Of a stretch of 64,000 nucleotides of DNA, positions 34,672-43,177 are shown piece after piece. The stretch's first letter is position 1; each line of letters begins with the position of its first letter. The notes under the pieces were generated by a model. That model was not told where the DNA came from. It searched no databases and saw only the letters and a list, made by a program, of their open reading frames with translations. The position numbers and the translations under genes are program-made. The stretch is from Chitinophaga oryzae (GTDB lineage: Bacteria; Bacteroidota; Bacteroidia; Chitinophagales; Chitinophagaceae): NCBI RefSeq assembly GCF_012516375.2, contig NZ_CP051204.2:5580001-5644000 (forward strand). Direction: 5' to 3'.

Positions 34672-36183
34672 ATGGATACCAGCATTAAGACGTTAGGTGA
34701 ACTGAAAAAGAGTGGCTATCAACCCGTTTCAGTCAAAGAGGAAATCAGACGGAACCTGATCAAAAAACTACAGAAAAAAGAAACTTCCTTCCCCGGCATT
34801 ATAGGCTACGAAGACACTGTCATACCAGACACCGAAAGAGCCCTGCTCTCCCGGCATAATATCCTGTTCCTCGGTCTCCGCGGACAGGCCAAAACCCGCA
34901 TGGCACGCCAGATGATCGACCTGCTCGACGAATACATCCCCGTCGTGGAAGGCTCCGAAGTCAACGACGACCCGTTTAACCCGCTGTCCCGCTACGCGCG
35001 CGACCTCATCGCGGAAAAAGGCGATAAAACACCCATCGCCTGGCTGTCGCGCGCCGACCGCTACGCGGAAAAACTCGCCACCCCGGACGTGTCCGTGGCC
35101 GATCTCATCGGCGACATCGACCCGATCAAAGCGGCCAACCTGAAACTCAGCTACGCGGACGAACGCGCCATCCACTTTGGCATCATTCCCCGCTCCAACC
35201 GCGGCATCTTCGTCATCAACGAACTGCCCGACCTGCAGGCACGCATACAGGTGGCCCTCTTCAATATCCTCCAGGAAGGCGATATCCAGATCCGTGGCTT
35301 CAAAGTGCGGATGCCGCTGGATATCCTGTTTGTCTTCACAGCTAACCCGGAAGACTATACGAACCGCGGCTCTATCGTTACGCCGCTGAAAGACAGGATC
35401 GAAAGCCAGATCATCACCCACTACCCGAAAAGCGTGGAAAATTCTCTGCTCATCACCGAACAGGAAGCCGCCATCCATGCCGATCAGGAAGCCCGTGTGA
35501 CCATCTCCGATATGGTGAAACGCCTCATCGAACAGGTAGCCTTCGAAGCGCGTAACAGCGAATATGTGGACAAAAAAAGCGGCGTGTCCGCCCGCCTCAC
35601 CATCGCGGCCTTCGAAAACGCTGTCAGCTCCGGTGAACGGCGTGCCATCATCAACAAAGAAAAAGAAACACAGGTGCGCATCGCCGACCTGATGTCCATC
35701 ATACCCGCCATCACCGGTAAAATAGAACTGGTGTACGAAGGCGAACAGGAAGGACCGCTGCAGGTGGCCCACAACCTGCTCGACAAGTCCATCCGAACGC
35801 TGTTTGCCAACTACTTCCCCAACCCGGATTCGTTCAAGAAAAGGAAGCAGGCGGTGCCCGTGGAGAACCCCTACCGAAGCGTTATCCAGTGGTTCGATAA
35901 AGGCAATTACCTGCAGCTGATGCAGGATATCAGCGACAAACAGTACGAATCCGCGCTCAACAAAGTAGAGGGACTGAAAGACATGGTGAAAGCCCGCTTC
36001 CCGCAGGCCAACAGCCGCGAAACATTGCTGCTGATGGAATTTGTGCTGCATGGCCTCGCCTCCTATTCGCTCATCAGCAAAAAAGTAGGGGAAAACGATA
36101 CCCGTTTCAGCGATCTGCTCGGAACCATGATGAACTTCAACATGAGCGGCGATGACGACGAGAATACAGAGGAAGATTTTTAA
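34672..36183 (+). CDS. Magnesium-chelatase/MoxR-like AAA+ ATPase
   Basis: A 503-residue AAA+ protein. Walker A is the variant GLRGQAKTRMAR (about residues 68-79), Walker B is IFVINELPDL (near 181-190), and the sensor/arginine-finger region is FTANPEDYTNRGSIVTPLKDR. The C-terminal 120 residues are helical. The lineage is that of the ChlI/BchI-type ATPases. It is encoded directly behind the VWA partner and ends just before a terminator, so the two genes form an operon. Confidence 0.92.
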   Translation: MDTSIKTLGELKKSGYQPVSVKEEIRRNLIKKLQKKETSFPGIIGYEDTVIPDTERALLSRHNILFLGLRGQAKTRMARQMIDLLDEYIPVVEGSEVNDDPFNPLSRYARDLIAEKGDKTPIAWLSRADRYAEKLATPDVSVADLIGDIDPIKAANLKLSYADERAIHFGIIPRSNRGIFVINELPDLQARIQVALFNILQEGDIQIRGFKVRMPLDILFVFTANPEDYTNRGSIVTPLKDRIESQIITHYPKSVENSLLITEQEAAIHADQEARVTISDMVKRLIEQVAFEARNSEYVDKKSGVSARLTIAAFENAVSSGERRAIINKEKETQVRIADLMSIIPAITGKIELVYEGEQEGPLQVAHNLLDKSIRTLFANYFPNPDSFKKRKQAVPVENPYRSVIQWFDKGNYLQLMQDISDKQYESALNKVEGLKDMVKARFPQANSRETLLLMEFVLHGLASYSLISKKVGENDTRFSDLLGTMMNFNMSGDDDENTEEDF

Positions 36184-36205
36184 TCTTTTATAACAATGTC
36201 TGACA

Positions 36206-36240
36206 GAAAAGGCTGGTTTTCTACCAGCCTTTTCTTTTTT
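36206..36240 (+). terminator. Terminator after the VWA/ATPase operon
   Basis: GAAAAGGCTGGTTTTCTACCAGCCTTTTC followed by a T-run; a 10-bp or longer stem. Confidence 0.85.
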
Positions 36241-36270
36241 TTCTTATTTTGTCGGGATAAAATTCCACTT

Positions 36271-37575
36271 ATGAAACACTCCAGAAGGGACTTCCTCCGT
36301 TCCGCGTCCGCCTTGGCGGCCGGCGCCGGCCTGATTTCCGTGTTGCCGTCCGGTGTAAGGGCCGTAGCGCCATCCGACCGTGTCCGCATCGCCGCTATTG
36401 GCATCAATGGTATGGGATGGTCCGACCTCACCGCCATGCTGAAACATCCTGCCGCGCAATGCGTGGCCCTCTGCGACGTAGACCGCAACGTGCTGGACAA
36501 GCGCGTGGGCGAACTCTCCCAGCAGGGCATCAAGGCAAAAGCGTATAGCGATTACCGTAAGTTGCTCGAAGACAAATCCATCGACGCCGTGATCATCGGC
36601 ACGCCTGACCACTGGCACTGCCTGCAGATGACCGACGCCTGCGCGGCCGGCAAGGATGTCTATGTAGAGAAACCGTTGGGTAATTCCATCGCCGAATGCC
36701 GCGCCATGGTAACGGCGCAACAGCAGCACCGGCGCGCCGTACAGGTAGGCCAGTGGCAACGCAGCCAGCAACACTTTAAAGACGCCGTGGCCTTTGTGCA
36801 TTCCGGCAAACTGGGACAGGTACGCCTCGTGAAAGCATGGGCCTACATGGGCTGGATGAAATCCATCCCCGTACAGCCCGATGGCGCCCCTCCCGCCGGC
36901 GTGGACTACAAAGCATGGCTGGGCCCTGCCAAAGAGCGCCCTTTCAATGCCAACCGTTTCCATTTTAATTTCCGCTGGTACTGGGACTATGCCGGCGGCC
37001 TCATGACCGACTGGGGCGTGCACCTGCTCGATTACGCCCTGCTGGGCATGAAAGCGGAAACACCGAAGTCGGTGATGGCTGCAGGCGGTAAGTTCGCCTA
37101 CCCCAACGATGCCGCTGAAACACCGGACACGCTCACCACCGTCTATGAATTTGACGGCTTTAATATCCAGTGGGAACAGGCGCAGGGCATCGATGGCGGC
37201 CCCTACGGACGCGACCATGGCATTGCCTTTATCGGTAACAACGGTACGCTGGTACTGGACCGCGGCGGATGGGAAGTGATCCCCGAGAAAAAGAACATGG
37301 AAGCCGTGCCCCGGCAGAAATCAGTAGACAACGGCCTTACGCTGCATACGCAGAACTTCATCGATGTGGTACGTTCACGCCGCCTCGACGATCTGCGCAC
37401 ACCGGTGCAGGCAGGCGCACATATCGCCACCCTGGCACAAATGGGGAACATCGCCTTCAGGACCGGGAAAAAACTGTATTGGGACAAACACGCAGGGCAG
37501 TTTACCGACAGCGACGCCAATCAATTGCTGGCTGCCGGGTATCATAATGGGTACAAACTGCCGGTTATCGGCTAA
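36271..37575 (+). CDS. Tat-exported Gfo/Idh/MocA family oxidoreductase
   Basis: A 434-residue protein from the ATG at 36271; an upstream in-frame ATG at 36196 would run through the terminator. The N-terminus MKHSRRDFLRSASALAAGAG is a twin-arginine signal. A Rossmann fold follows (RIAAIGINGMG, ALCDVD) and the family motif VYVEKPLGN near residue 130. The C-terminal half is the GFO/IDH/MOCA substrate domain with RWYWDYAGGLMTDWGVHLLD. Such Tat-exported dehydrogenases are abundant in Bacteroidota and act on sugars or glycosides with tightly bound NAD(P). The substrate is unknown. Confidence 0.93.
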   Translation: MKHSRRDFLRSASALAAGAGLISVLPSGVRAVAPSDRVRIAAIGINGMGWSDLTAMLKHPAAQCVALCDVDRNVLDKRVGELSQQGIKAKAYSDYRKLLEDKSIDAVIIGTPDHWHCLQMTDACAAGKDVYVEKPLGNSIAECRAMVTAQQQHRRAVQVGQWQRSQQHFKDAVAFVHSGKLGQVRLVKAWAYMGWMKSIPVQPDGAPPAGVDYKAWLGPAKERPFNANRFHFNFRWYWDYAGGLMTDWGVHLLDYALLGMKAETPKSVMAAGGKFAYPNDAAETPDTLTTVYEFDGFNIQWEQAQGIDGGPYGRDHGIAFIGNNGTLVLDRGGWEVIPEKKNMEAVPRQKSVDNGLTLHTQNFIDVVRSRRLDDLRTPVQAGAHIATLAQMGNIAFRTGKKLYWDKHAGQFTDSDANQLLAAGYHNGYKLPVIG

Positions 37576-37651
37576 ATCACACAAAAACGCAGTGCAGCAA
37601 AGACGCAAAGAAATGGTGTGTTTGTTGCCTGCGTCTTCCCCCTGCCGCTGA

Positions 37652-38134
37652 TCATGAAGCTTTCTCCAGGCTCAGTGACAGGTATACTGCGCTGCTGATA
37701 GGGTTGTCGTAATACGCTGCAATGGGCTGGAATCCCAGCGACGTATACAGTTCAATCGCAGGCCGCATATGCGCCAGCGTATCCAGCAGTATACGTTTAT
37801 AACCCAGGTGACGGCTCTCTTCAATCGCTTCGGCTGCCAATGCTTTGCCTACGCCATGACCCTTGAAAGCATCTTTCACAAAAAGACGTTTCATTTCAGC
37901 TGTCGTGTTGTCGAAAGGACGTACCGCCACGCATCCCGCTACCTGGCCGTCTACTTTGGCCAGTAAAAGGGCGCCGCCGGGAGCTGCATAAGCACCGGGC
38001 AATTCGGCCATCTCGTCTTCAAACCGTTGAAAGCTAAGGTCAACATTTAACCAGTTGGCATATTCTCTGAAAAGTAGCTTTACCTGTTCCAGGGCTCCGG
38101 TATCTGCTGCGGTTACTTTAATGATCTCTGTCAT
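37652..38134 (-). CDS. GNAT family N-acetyltransferase
   Basis: A 160-residue acetyltransferase from the ATG at 38134 (MTEIIKVTAADT); the open frame continues 47 codons further but without plausible protein features. Acetyl-CoA binding motif A is visible as LFVKDAFKGHGVGKALAAEA (near residues 85-104), with the C-terminal ELYTSLGFQPI. The substrate is not known. It is convergent with the oxidoreductase gene. Confidence 0.9.
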   Translation of the reverse strand: MTEIIKVTAADTGALEQVKLLFREYANWLNVDLSFQRFEDEMAELPGAYAAPGGALLLAKVDGQVAGCVAVRPFDNTTAEMKRLFVKDAFKGHGVGKALAAEAIEESRHLGYKRILLDTLAHMRPAIELYTSLGFQPIAAYYDNPISSAVYLSLSLEKAS

Positions 38135-38365
38135 CGCCTCACTTTTAGAATTATCGGTAAAGCGCAAAAGCCTTCGGGAATGAGGTGTTCCAAATCTCTC
38201 TGACTGGTTTCCGGGAACACGCCCAAACTTTTGCGGGATAAGCAATTTACGACAAAAACACACGTAAATGATCAAACAAAAAATTAATTTTCGGAGAAAA
38301 AAAAGTAGCCGGACAAGAAAGATAAATACGTTGGCTAAATCGCCCGGGAAGAGCCATGGACAATA

Positions 38366-38392
38366 AAAAAGCCGCTACAAGAGCGGCTCTGC
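38366..38392 (-). terminator. Terminator of tRNA-Cys
   Basis: On the minus strand AGAGCCGCTCTTGTAGCGGCTTTTTT: stem GCCGCT/AGCGGC followed by a T-run, just beyond the tRNA 3' end. Confidence 0.8.
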
Positions 38393-38399
38393 TATCCGG

Positions 38400-38470
38400 A
38401 GGTTCCGAGCGGATTCGAACCGCTGTACGAGGTTTTGCAGACCTCTGCCTAGCCACTCGGCCACGGAACC
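38400..38470 (-). tRNA. tRNA-Cys (anticodon GCA)
   Basis: A 71-nt cloverleaf. The acceptor GGTTCCG pairs with CGGAACC, the discriminator base is T as is usual for tRNA-Cys, the anticodon arm is GAGGT-CTGCAAA-ACCTC with anticodon GCA, and the T arm is AGCGG-TTCGAAT-CCGCT. CCA is not encoded. Its terminator arrangement matches that reconstructed for the tRNA-Lys locus. Confidence 0.96.
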
Positions 38471-38667
38471 ATACAATCCGACTAAAACACTTGCTGATGC
38501 TTGCCTCCAGCGGGCGTCCCCGTCGTTTTGTGGGATTGCAAAAGTAGGAAATTTCTGATAATCACCAAATATTATTTAAAAAATATCTGAAAAAATATTT
38601 TGATAATTATGGATAACGTGGGAATATTGAAGTCCCAACACCGATTGTTGAATTAAAAAATAATATC

Positions 38668-39549
38668 ATGGAGAATAAACGTATTGCTGAATCTGAGCTT
38701 ATTATCAACAGCCGTGGAGCGGTATATCACCTGGACGTCAGACCGGAAGAACTGGCCCATACCATCATCACCGTGGGCGATCCGGACCGTGTGCCCGCCG
38801 TGAGCAAACACTTCGACAAAGTAGAACACCAATCGCAGCACCGCGAATTTGTTACCCATACCGGTTATATCGGAAATAAAAGACTGTCCGTCGTATCTAC
38901 CGGCATCGGTACCGACAACATCGATATTGTACTCAATGAGCTGGATGCCCTCGTCAACATCGACTTTCAGACACGCCTCGTAAAAGAGCAGCTCACCTCC
39001 CTGCAGGTCATCCGCCTCGGTACTTCCGGTGCCCTGCAGGACGGCATCCCGGTAGACAGCTTCGTCGTTTCTTCCCATGGCCTCGGCCTCGATAACCTCA
39101 TGGCCTACTACGCCTTCGAAAACACCACGGAAGAAAAACAACTGCTGGAAGCCTTCCGCGGACAGGTAATGCTCCAGCCCGGAGGCGCCAATCCATGCCT
39201 CTTCTCCGCCGGCGAAGACCTGCGCAAACATTTCACGGACGGTTTTCATACAGGCATCACCGTTACCTGCCCAGGCTTCTACGCACCGCAGGGGCGCAAG
39301 CTGAGAGGCCAGCTGTCTAATCCTAACCTGATAGACAACCTCACCGGCTTCTCCTACGAAGGCCACCGCATCACCAACTTCGAAATGGAAACATCCGCCA
39401 TCTACGGCATGGGACGCGTACTGGGCCACCAATGCCTGTCCATCAGCGCCATCGTGGCCAACCGTATCCGGCAGGAATTCACCAAAGACGGCGCCGCCGC
39501 CGTGGAAGCGCTGATACAGAAAGGCCTGGGCATTATCGCAGGACTGTAA
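38668..39549 (+). CDS. Nucleoside phosphorylase (uridine phosphorylase-like)
   Basis: A 293-residue PNP_UDP_1 family protein. Recognisable segments are HTIITVGDPDRVPAVSKHF with phosphate-binding GDPDR, STGIGTDNIDIV, RLGTSGALQ and NFEMETSAIYGMGRVLGH, which carries the purine/uridine binding Glu-Met-Glu. It is closest in pattern to the uridine phosphorylases of Bacteroidota. It would split nucleosides into base and ribose-1-phosphate in salvage. A single gene followed by a weak GC hairpin (39578-39609). Confidence 0.92.
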   Translation: MENKRIAESELIINSRGAVYHLDVRPEELAHTIITVGDPDRVPAVSKHFDKVEHQSQHREFVTHTGYIGNKRLSVVSTGIGTDNIDIVLNELDALVNIDFQTRLVKEQLTSLQVIRLGTSGALQDGIPVDSFVVSSHGLGLDNLMAYYAFENTTEEKQLLEAFRGQVMLQPGGANPCLFSAGEDLRKHFTDGFHTGITVTCPGFYAPQGRKLRGQLSNPNLIDNLTGFSYEGHRITNFEMETSAIYGMGRVLGHQCLSISAIVANRIRQEFTKDGAAAVEALIQKGLGIIAGL

Positions 39550-39577
39550 GGCATCGCGAATGATAATATTCACTCCG

Positions 39578-39609
39578 TCCGGGCTGCGGGAACACAACTG
39601 CAGCCCGGA
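39578..39609. terminator. Possible terminator after nucleoside phosphorylase gene
   Basis: TCCGGGCTGC...GCAGCCCGGA, a 10-bp perfect stem with a 12-base loop, followed by only three T, so termination may be weak. Confidence 0.5.
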
Positions 39610-39766
39610 TTTCAACCCAAAACCACCCGCAGGCGCTTTAATTTCCTGTTATATTTTGCCCCTGCAAGCCGATATCCATGCTGATCTCCGCACCATTCCC
39701 CTCCCCGTTTTCGCTCCCATCTCTGCTAATCAGTGAAATCAGCTTTAATCATGGCAATCAAAGTTA

Positions 39767-39774
39767 TATCTTTG
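39767..39774 (+). promoter_or_regulatory. -7 promoter box abutting the dapF start
   Basis: TATCTTTG fits TAnnTTTG. It ends only four bases before the ATG at 39779, so the transcript would start at or next to the start codon. Confidence 0.5.
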
Positions 39775-39778
39775 CCTT

Positions 39779-40564
39779 ATGCAACAGATCCATTTCTATA
39801 AATACCAGGGTACCGGCAATGATTTTGTGATCATGGACAACCGGGACGGACAGTACGACTGGCTCACCAATGAACAGGTGAATGAACTGTGTGACCGCCG
39901 TTTCGGTATCGGCGCCGACGGCCTGATGCTCCTGAACAAAAGCGAAGATTATGACTTCGCCATGAAATATTACAACTCCGATGGCCGCGAAAGCTCCATG
40001 TGCGGCAACGGTGGCCGATGCCTCGCCGCTTTTGCCCATAAAATGGGCGTGGGCGACGGCAACCTCTATTTTATCGCAGTAGACGGTGAACACGAAGCCA
40101 CCATGGACGGCAACAACTGGGTGAACCTGAAAATGCAGGACGTGGACTTCGTGGAACAAGGCCCCATGCATTATTATCTCAACACCGGCTCCCCGCATTT
40201 TGTGAAATATGTGGAAGACGTACAGGCTGTGAACGTATTCGACGAAGGCCGCCAGATACGCTACAACGAACGCTTTGCCGCAGAAGGCACCAACGTCAAC
40301 TTCGTACAGCCGTTTGAAAACGGTATCTTCGTACGCACCTACGAAAGAGGGGTGGAAGATGAAACCTACTCCTGCGGCACCGGCGTCACCGCCGCCGCCA
40401 TCACCTTCGCCGGTAAAGAAGAAAAAGAATATGTAGTCCCCGTTCAAACCCTCGGCGGACAACTGGAAGTGCGCTTTACCCGCACCGGCGAACGCTCCTT
40501 CTCCAACATCTGGCTCTGTGGCCCCGCCACCCTCGTGTTCGAAGGACAAATAACCATTGGCTGA
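39779..40564 (+). CDS. dapF: Diaminopimelate epimerase
   Basis: A 261-residue DapF that interconverts LL- and meso-diaminopimelate for lysine and peptidoglycan synthesis. Both catalytic cysteines are visible, in SSMCGNGGRC (near residue 77) and TYSCGTGVTAAA (near 199). FGIGADGLMLL and the N-terminal YQGTGNDFVIMDN are family hallmarks. The length is normal. It is followed after 24 bases by corA. Confidence 0.97.
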   Translation: MQQIHFYKYQGTGNDFVIMDNRDGQYDWLTNEQVNELCDRRFGIGADGLMLLNKSEDYDFAMKYYNSDGRESSMCGNGGRCLAAFAHKMGVGDGNLYFIAVDGEHEATMDGNNWVNLKMQDVDFVEQGPMHYYLNTGSPHFVKYVEDVQAVNVFDEGRQIRYNERFAAEGTNVNFVQPFENGIFVRTYERGVEDETYSCGTGVTAAAITFAGKEEKEYVVPVQTLGGQLEVRFTRTGERSFSNIWLCGPATLVFEGQITIG

Positions 40565-40588
40565 TAAACGCTTTTTTACCCCTGCAGC

Positions 40589-41527
40589 ATGATCCAATAC
40601 TTCAAAAACATAGATTCCAAGACAGTGGCTATCCAGGCGCCGGAAAACGACGCCTGGGTAAACATTACCCCTCCGCTGAAACAGGCTGAATTCGAACAGC
40701 TCTCCGAAGCACTGGACATACCGCTAGACTTCCTGACCGACTCTCTCGATATCGACGAAAAATCACGCTACGAGCTGGAAGACAATGTAAAACTCATCGT
40801 TATCAAAACACCCACGGAGAACAACTCCATCAACGAAAGCGATGCCTATTACATCACCATCCCCATCGTGATCATCCTCACCCACAATCATATCCTGACG
40901 GTCAACTCCTTCGATAATGCCGCCATCAAACGGTTCCTCGATACTTTCCATAACCGTTCTCCTGAAAAGAGAAATATGATGGTGCTCAAAATCTTTGAGA
41001 AAGTGGTGGTCAATTTCCTCGATTACCTCAAGGAAATCAACCAGCGCAGGAATATGCTGGAAGCAAAACTCTACGACTCCAACCGGAACGAGGAACTGCT
41101 GGCCATCATGCGCATCCAGAAAAGCCTCGTGTACTTCGTCACCGCCCTCCGCAGCAACGAACTGCTGCTGATGAAACTGGAAAGGACCAACTTCCTGGGG
41201 CTCAACGAAGATGAAAAAGAATTCCTCCATGACCTGGTCGTAGACACCTCACAGGCGCTTGAAATGGCCAATATCTACACCAACATCCTCAGCAGCACCA
41301 TGGACGCCTTCGCCAGCATCATCTCCAACAACCTCAACGTGGTGATGAAAAGGCTTACCTCCATCACGATCATCCTTACTTTTCCCATGCTGGTGGCCAG
41401 TATCTATGGCATGAACGTAGAACTGCCCTATCAGCACAGCATACACGCTTTCTACATTCCCATTATCCTCTCCGTGGTGATCTCCGTGATCATCAGCATG
41501 TATTTCATGAAGAAGAAGTGGTTTTGA
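40589..41527 (+). CDS. corA: CorA-family divalent cation transporter
   Basis: A 312-residue protein with an N-terminal cytosolic domain, a long helical region and two C-terminal transmembrane helices. The signature SIYGMNVELP (GMN) lies in the loop between the helices (TIILTFPMLVA, then FYIPIILSVVISVIISMYF), and the C-terminus has the usual basic KKKWF. It mediates Mg2+ or Co2+ uptake as a pentamer. It is 24 bases downstream of dapF and probably co-transcribed. Confidence 0.95.
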   Translation: MIQYFKNIDSKTVAIQAPENDAWVNITPPLKQAEFEQLSEALDIPLDFLTDSLDIDEKSRYELEDNVKLIVIKTPTENNSINESDAYYITIPIVIILTHNHILTVNSFDNAAIKRFLDTFHNRSPEKRNMMVLKIFEKVVVNFLDYLKEINQRRNMLEAKLYDSNRNEELLAIMRIQKSLVYFVTALRSNELLLMKLERTNFLGLNEDEKEFLHDLVVDTSQALEMANIYTNILSSTMDAFASIISNNLNVVMKRLTSITIILTFPMLVASIYGMNVELPYQHSIHAFYIPIILSVVISVIISMYFMKKKWF

Positions 41528-41574
41528 TGTCAGCCCGCTGTTAAGATTCAATACCGACAAAGCCAGATAAAACT

Positions 41575-42027
41575 ATGCAAACAGGATTCAACGTACGTGT
41601 TTATGGTATTATGATCAACGATCAGAAACAGGTACTGGTAACAGATGAATATATCCGCGGCGGCTACTATACGAAATTCCCCGGCGGCGGACTCGAATTC
41701 GGGGAAGGCACGCTGGAATGTATGGTGCGCGAATGGCGCGAGGAACTGGCACAGGACATCCGCGTGGTGGAACATATCTACACCACCGATTTTTTTCAGA
41801 TCTCCGCATTCGACAACGAAACACAGATCATCTCCATTTATTACCTGGTGGAAGCCACCTCTCCCTTTACCGCACAAACACTGGACAAACCGTTTGATTT
41901 TAACGTGCCGGAAGGCGTATCTGAAGTGGAATACGCCCGCTGGATCAACTGGGAGGATTTTTCAGCCGAAGCCGTAACCCTCCCGATCGATAAAGTAGTG
42001 GCAGACATGGTGAAAGCCCGTTACTAG
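41575..42027 (+). CDS. Nudix hydrolase
   Basis: A 150-residue protein with a Nudix box at about residues 38-60 (GGGLEFGEGTLECMVREWREEL), matching the G-x5-E-x7-R-E-x2-E-E pattern. It hydrolyses a nucleoside diphosphate linked to another group; the substrate is not known. Its stop overlaps the stop of the convergent transporter gene by four bases. Confidence 0.93.
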   Translation: MQTGFNVRVYGIMINDQKQVLVTDEYIRGGYYTKFPGGGLEFGEGTLECMVREWREELAQDIRVVEHIYTTDFFQISAFDNETQIISIYYLVEATSPFTAQTLDKPFDFNVPEGVSEVEYARWINWEDFSAEAVTLPIDKVVADMVKARY

Positions 42028-42833
42028 TTGTGCGGCACCACGTCCGTTACCGGCATTTCGTCCTTACCCATGGCGGATGCCTTCATACGGGCTGCCGTTT
42101 CAGGACCGAGGTAACGGATAATACGGTTCTCCAGCAGGTAAATCAGCGGCGTTAACGCGATCGCCACTACGAATTTATAACTGTAGTTCACCATGCAGAT
42201 CGCCAGTACCCGCTGCCAGCTCCAGTCCTTGCCCACTTTAAAGGCAATAAACAACACGATAAAGCTGTCCACGAACTGAGACACAACGGTAGACCCCGTA
42301 GCGCGCAGCCACACATGTTTTTCGCCGGTGCGTTTCTTAATGCGGTGAAACACCGTCACATCCACGATCTGGCTGATCAGGAACGCGGAAAGGCTGCCCA
42401 GGATGATCCACATCCCCTGGCCGAAAATACCCACAAACGCTTTCTGCATGTCCGGCACGCCCTCAGCGCTGCCGCTGCCTGTCCACCAGCTGTCGGCCGG
42501 CACGTTCATGGCCATAAAAAACATCAGGAAAGCATAGGAGATCAGCGCCACAGCCGTATACGAAATACGGCGCACCGCCACCGGCCCGTAAAACTCATTC
42601 ACAATATCAGTCATCACAAACTCCAGCGGCCACAGTAACACACCAGCCGTGAGCGTATAGGATAACCCGCTCTCGCCAAACAGGGTGAACGTATGCACCG
42701 GCAACCCCAGTAACCGCTCCAGCGAAAACAATTTGCCGCCGATACACTCCGCTATCAGCGCATTCGCTACAAAAAAGCTGGCAAATATGACAAAAAGCCG
42801 TGTAGGCTTATCGTTTAATAATTGTTTGACCAT
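42024..42833 (-). CDS. yhhQ: Queuosine precursor transporter, YhhQ family
   Basis: A 269-residue protein with six or seven transmembrane helices. The conserved patterns LLWPLEFVMTDIVNEFYG and the later SQIVDVTVFHRIKKRTGEKHVWLRATGST, which ends in SQFVDSFIVLFIAF, are characteristic of COG1738/YhhQ. It imports preQ0/preQ1-type precursors for tRNA queuosine. It starts directly at the stop of the next upstream gene (no gap), so both are co-transcribed. Confidence 0.93.
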   Translation of the reverse strand: MVKQLLNDKPTRLFVIFASFFVANALIAECIGGKLFSLERLLGLPVHTFTLFGESGLSYTLTAGVLLWPLEFVMTDIVNEFYGPVAVRRISYTAVALISYAFLMFFMAMNVPADSWWTGSGSAEGVPDMQKAFVGIFGQGMWIILGSLSAFLISQIVDVTVFHRIKKRTGEKHVWLRATGSTVVSQFVDSFIVLFIAFKVGKDWSWQRVLAICMVNYSYKFVVAIALTPLIYLLENRIIRYLGPETAARMKASAMGKDEMPVTDVVPHN

Positions 42834-43115
42834 TTAATAAGTGACTATAAGTTGAAATATTAAAATACCCAGATTAAACAGGAATAACCATGGTGGCAAC
42901 GGCTTCCACTGTATTTTCTTCAACAACAGCAACACGCCGGTGATCAGGCAGATAGCCAGGTTCAGCGGAAACGCCACTCCCACGCCCAATACCAGCACAT
43001 ATTCCACTATCACGTCCAGCCGGTGATCATATGCGGTGATCCGGAGCAGCTGCCCCAAAATAAAGCACAGGTTGCAGATAAATGCAAATTTTAACACAAA
43101 TCGAATCCAACGCAT
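42834..43115 (-). CDS. Small integral membrane protein, hypothetical
   Basis: A 93-residue protein with three hydrophobic segments (FVLKFAFICNLCFILGQLL, YVLVLGVGVAFPLNLAICLI, LFLFNLGILIFQLIVTY). Unknown family, common in type among Chitinophagaceae as small membrane proteins. It ends immediately before yhhQ begins and is divergent from the YfhO gene. Confidence 0.75.
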   Translation of the reverse strand: MRWIRFVLKFAFICNLCFILGQLLRITAYDHRLDVIVEYVLVLGVGVAFPLNLAICLITGVLLLLKKIQWKPLPPWLFLFNLGILIFQLIVTY

Positions 43116-43140
43116 ATTGAAATTTCGGATAAATTACAGT

Positions 43141-43148
43141 TATTTTTG
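43141..43148 (+). promoter_or_regulatory. -7 promoter box upstream of the YfhO-like gene
   Basis: TATTTTTG (TAnnTTTG) ending 29 bases before the ATG at 43178. Confidence 0.55.
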
Positions 43149-43177
43149 TTCCTTTAAAACTAAATACAAGATATCCG

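Noticed and set aside
34768..36051. 427-codon minus-strand frame opposite the AAA+ ATPase
   Set aside because: Shadow of the ATPase gene; no domain and a composition typical of antisense frames.
36196..36270. Upstream start for the Gfo/Idh/MocA protein
   Set aside because: The extension would translate a terminator hairpin and would put 25 residues before the Tat signal.
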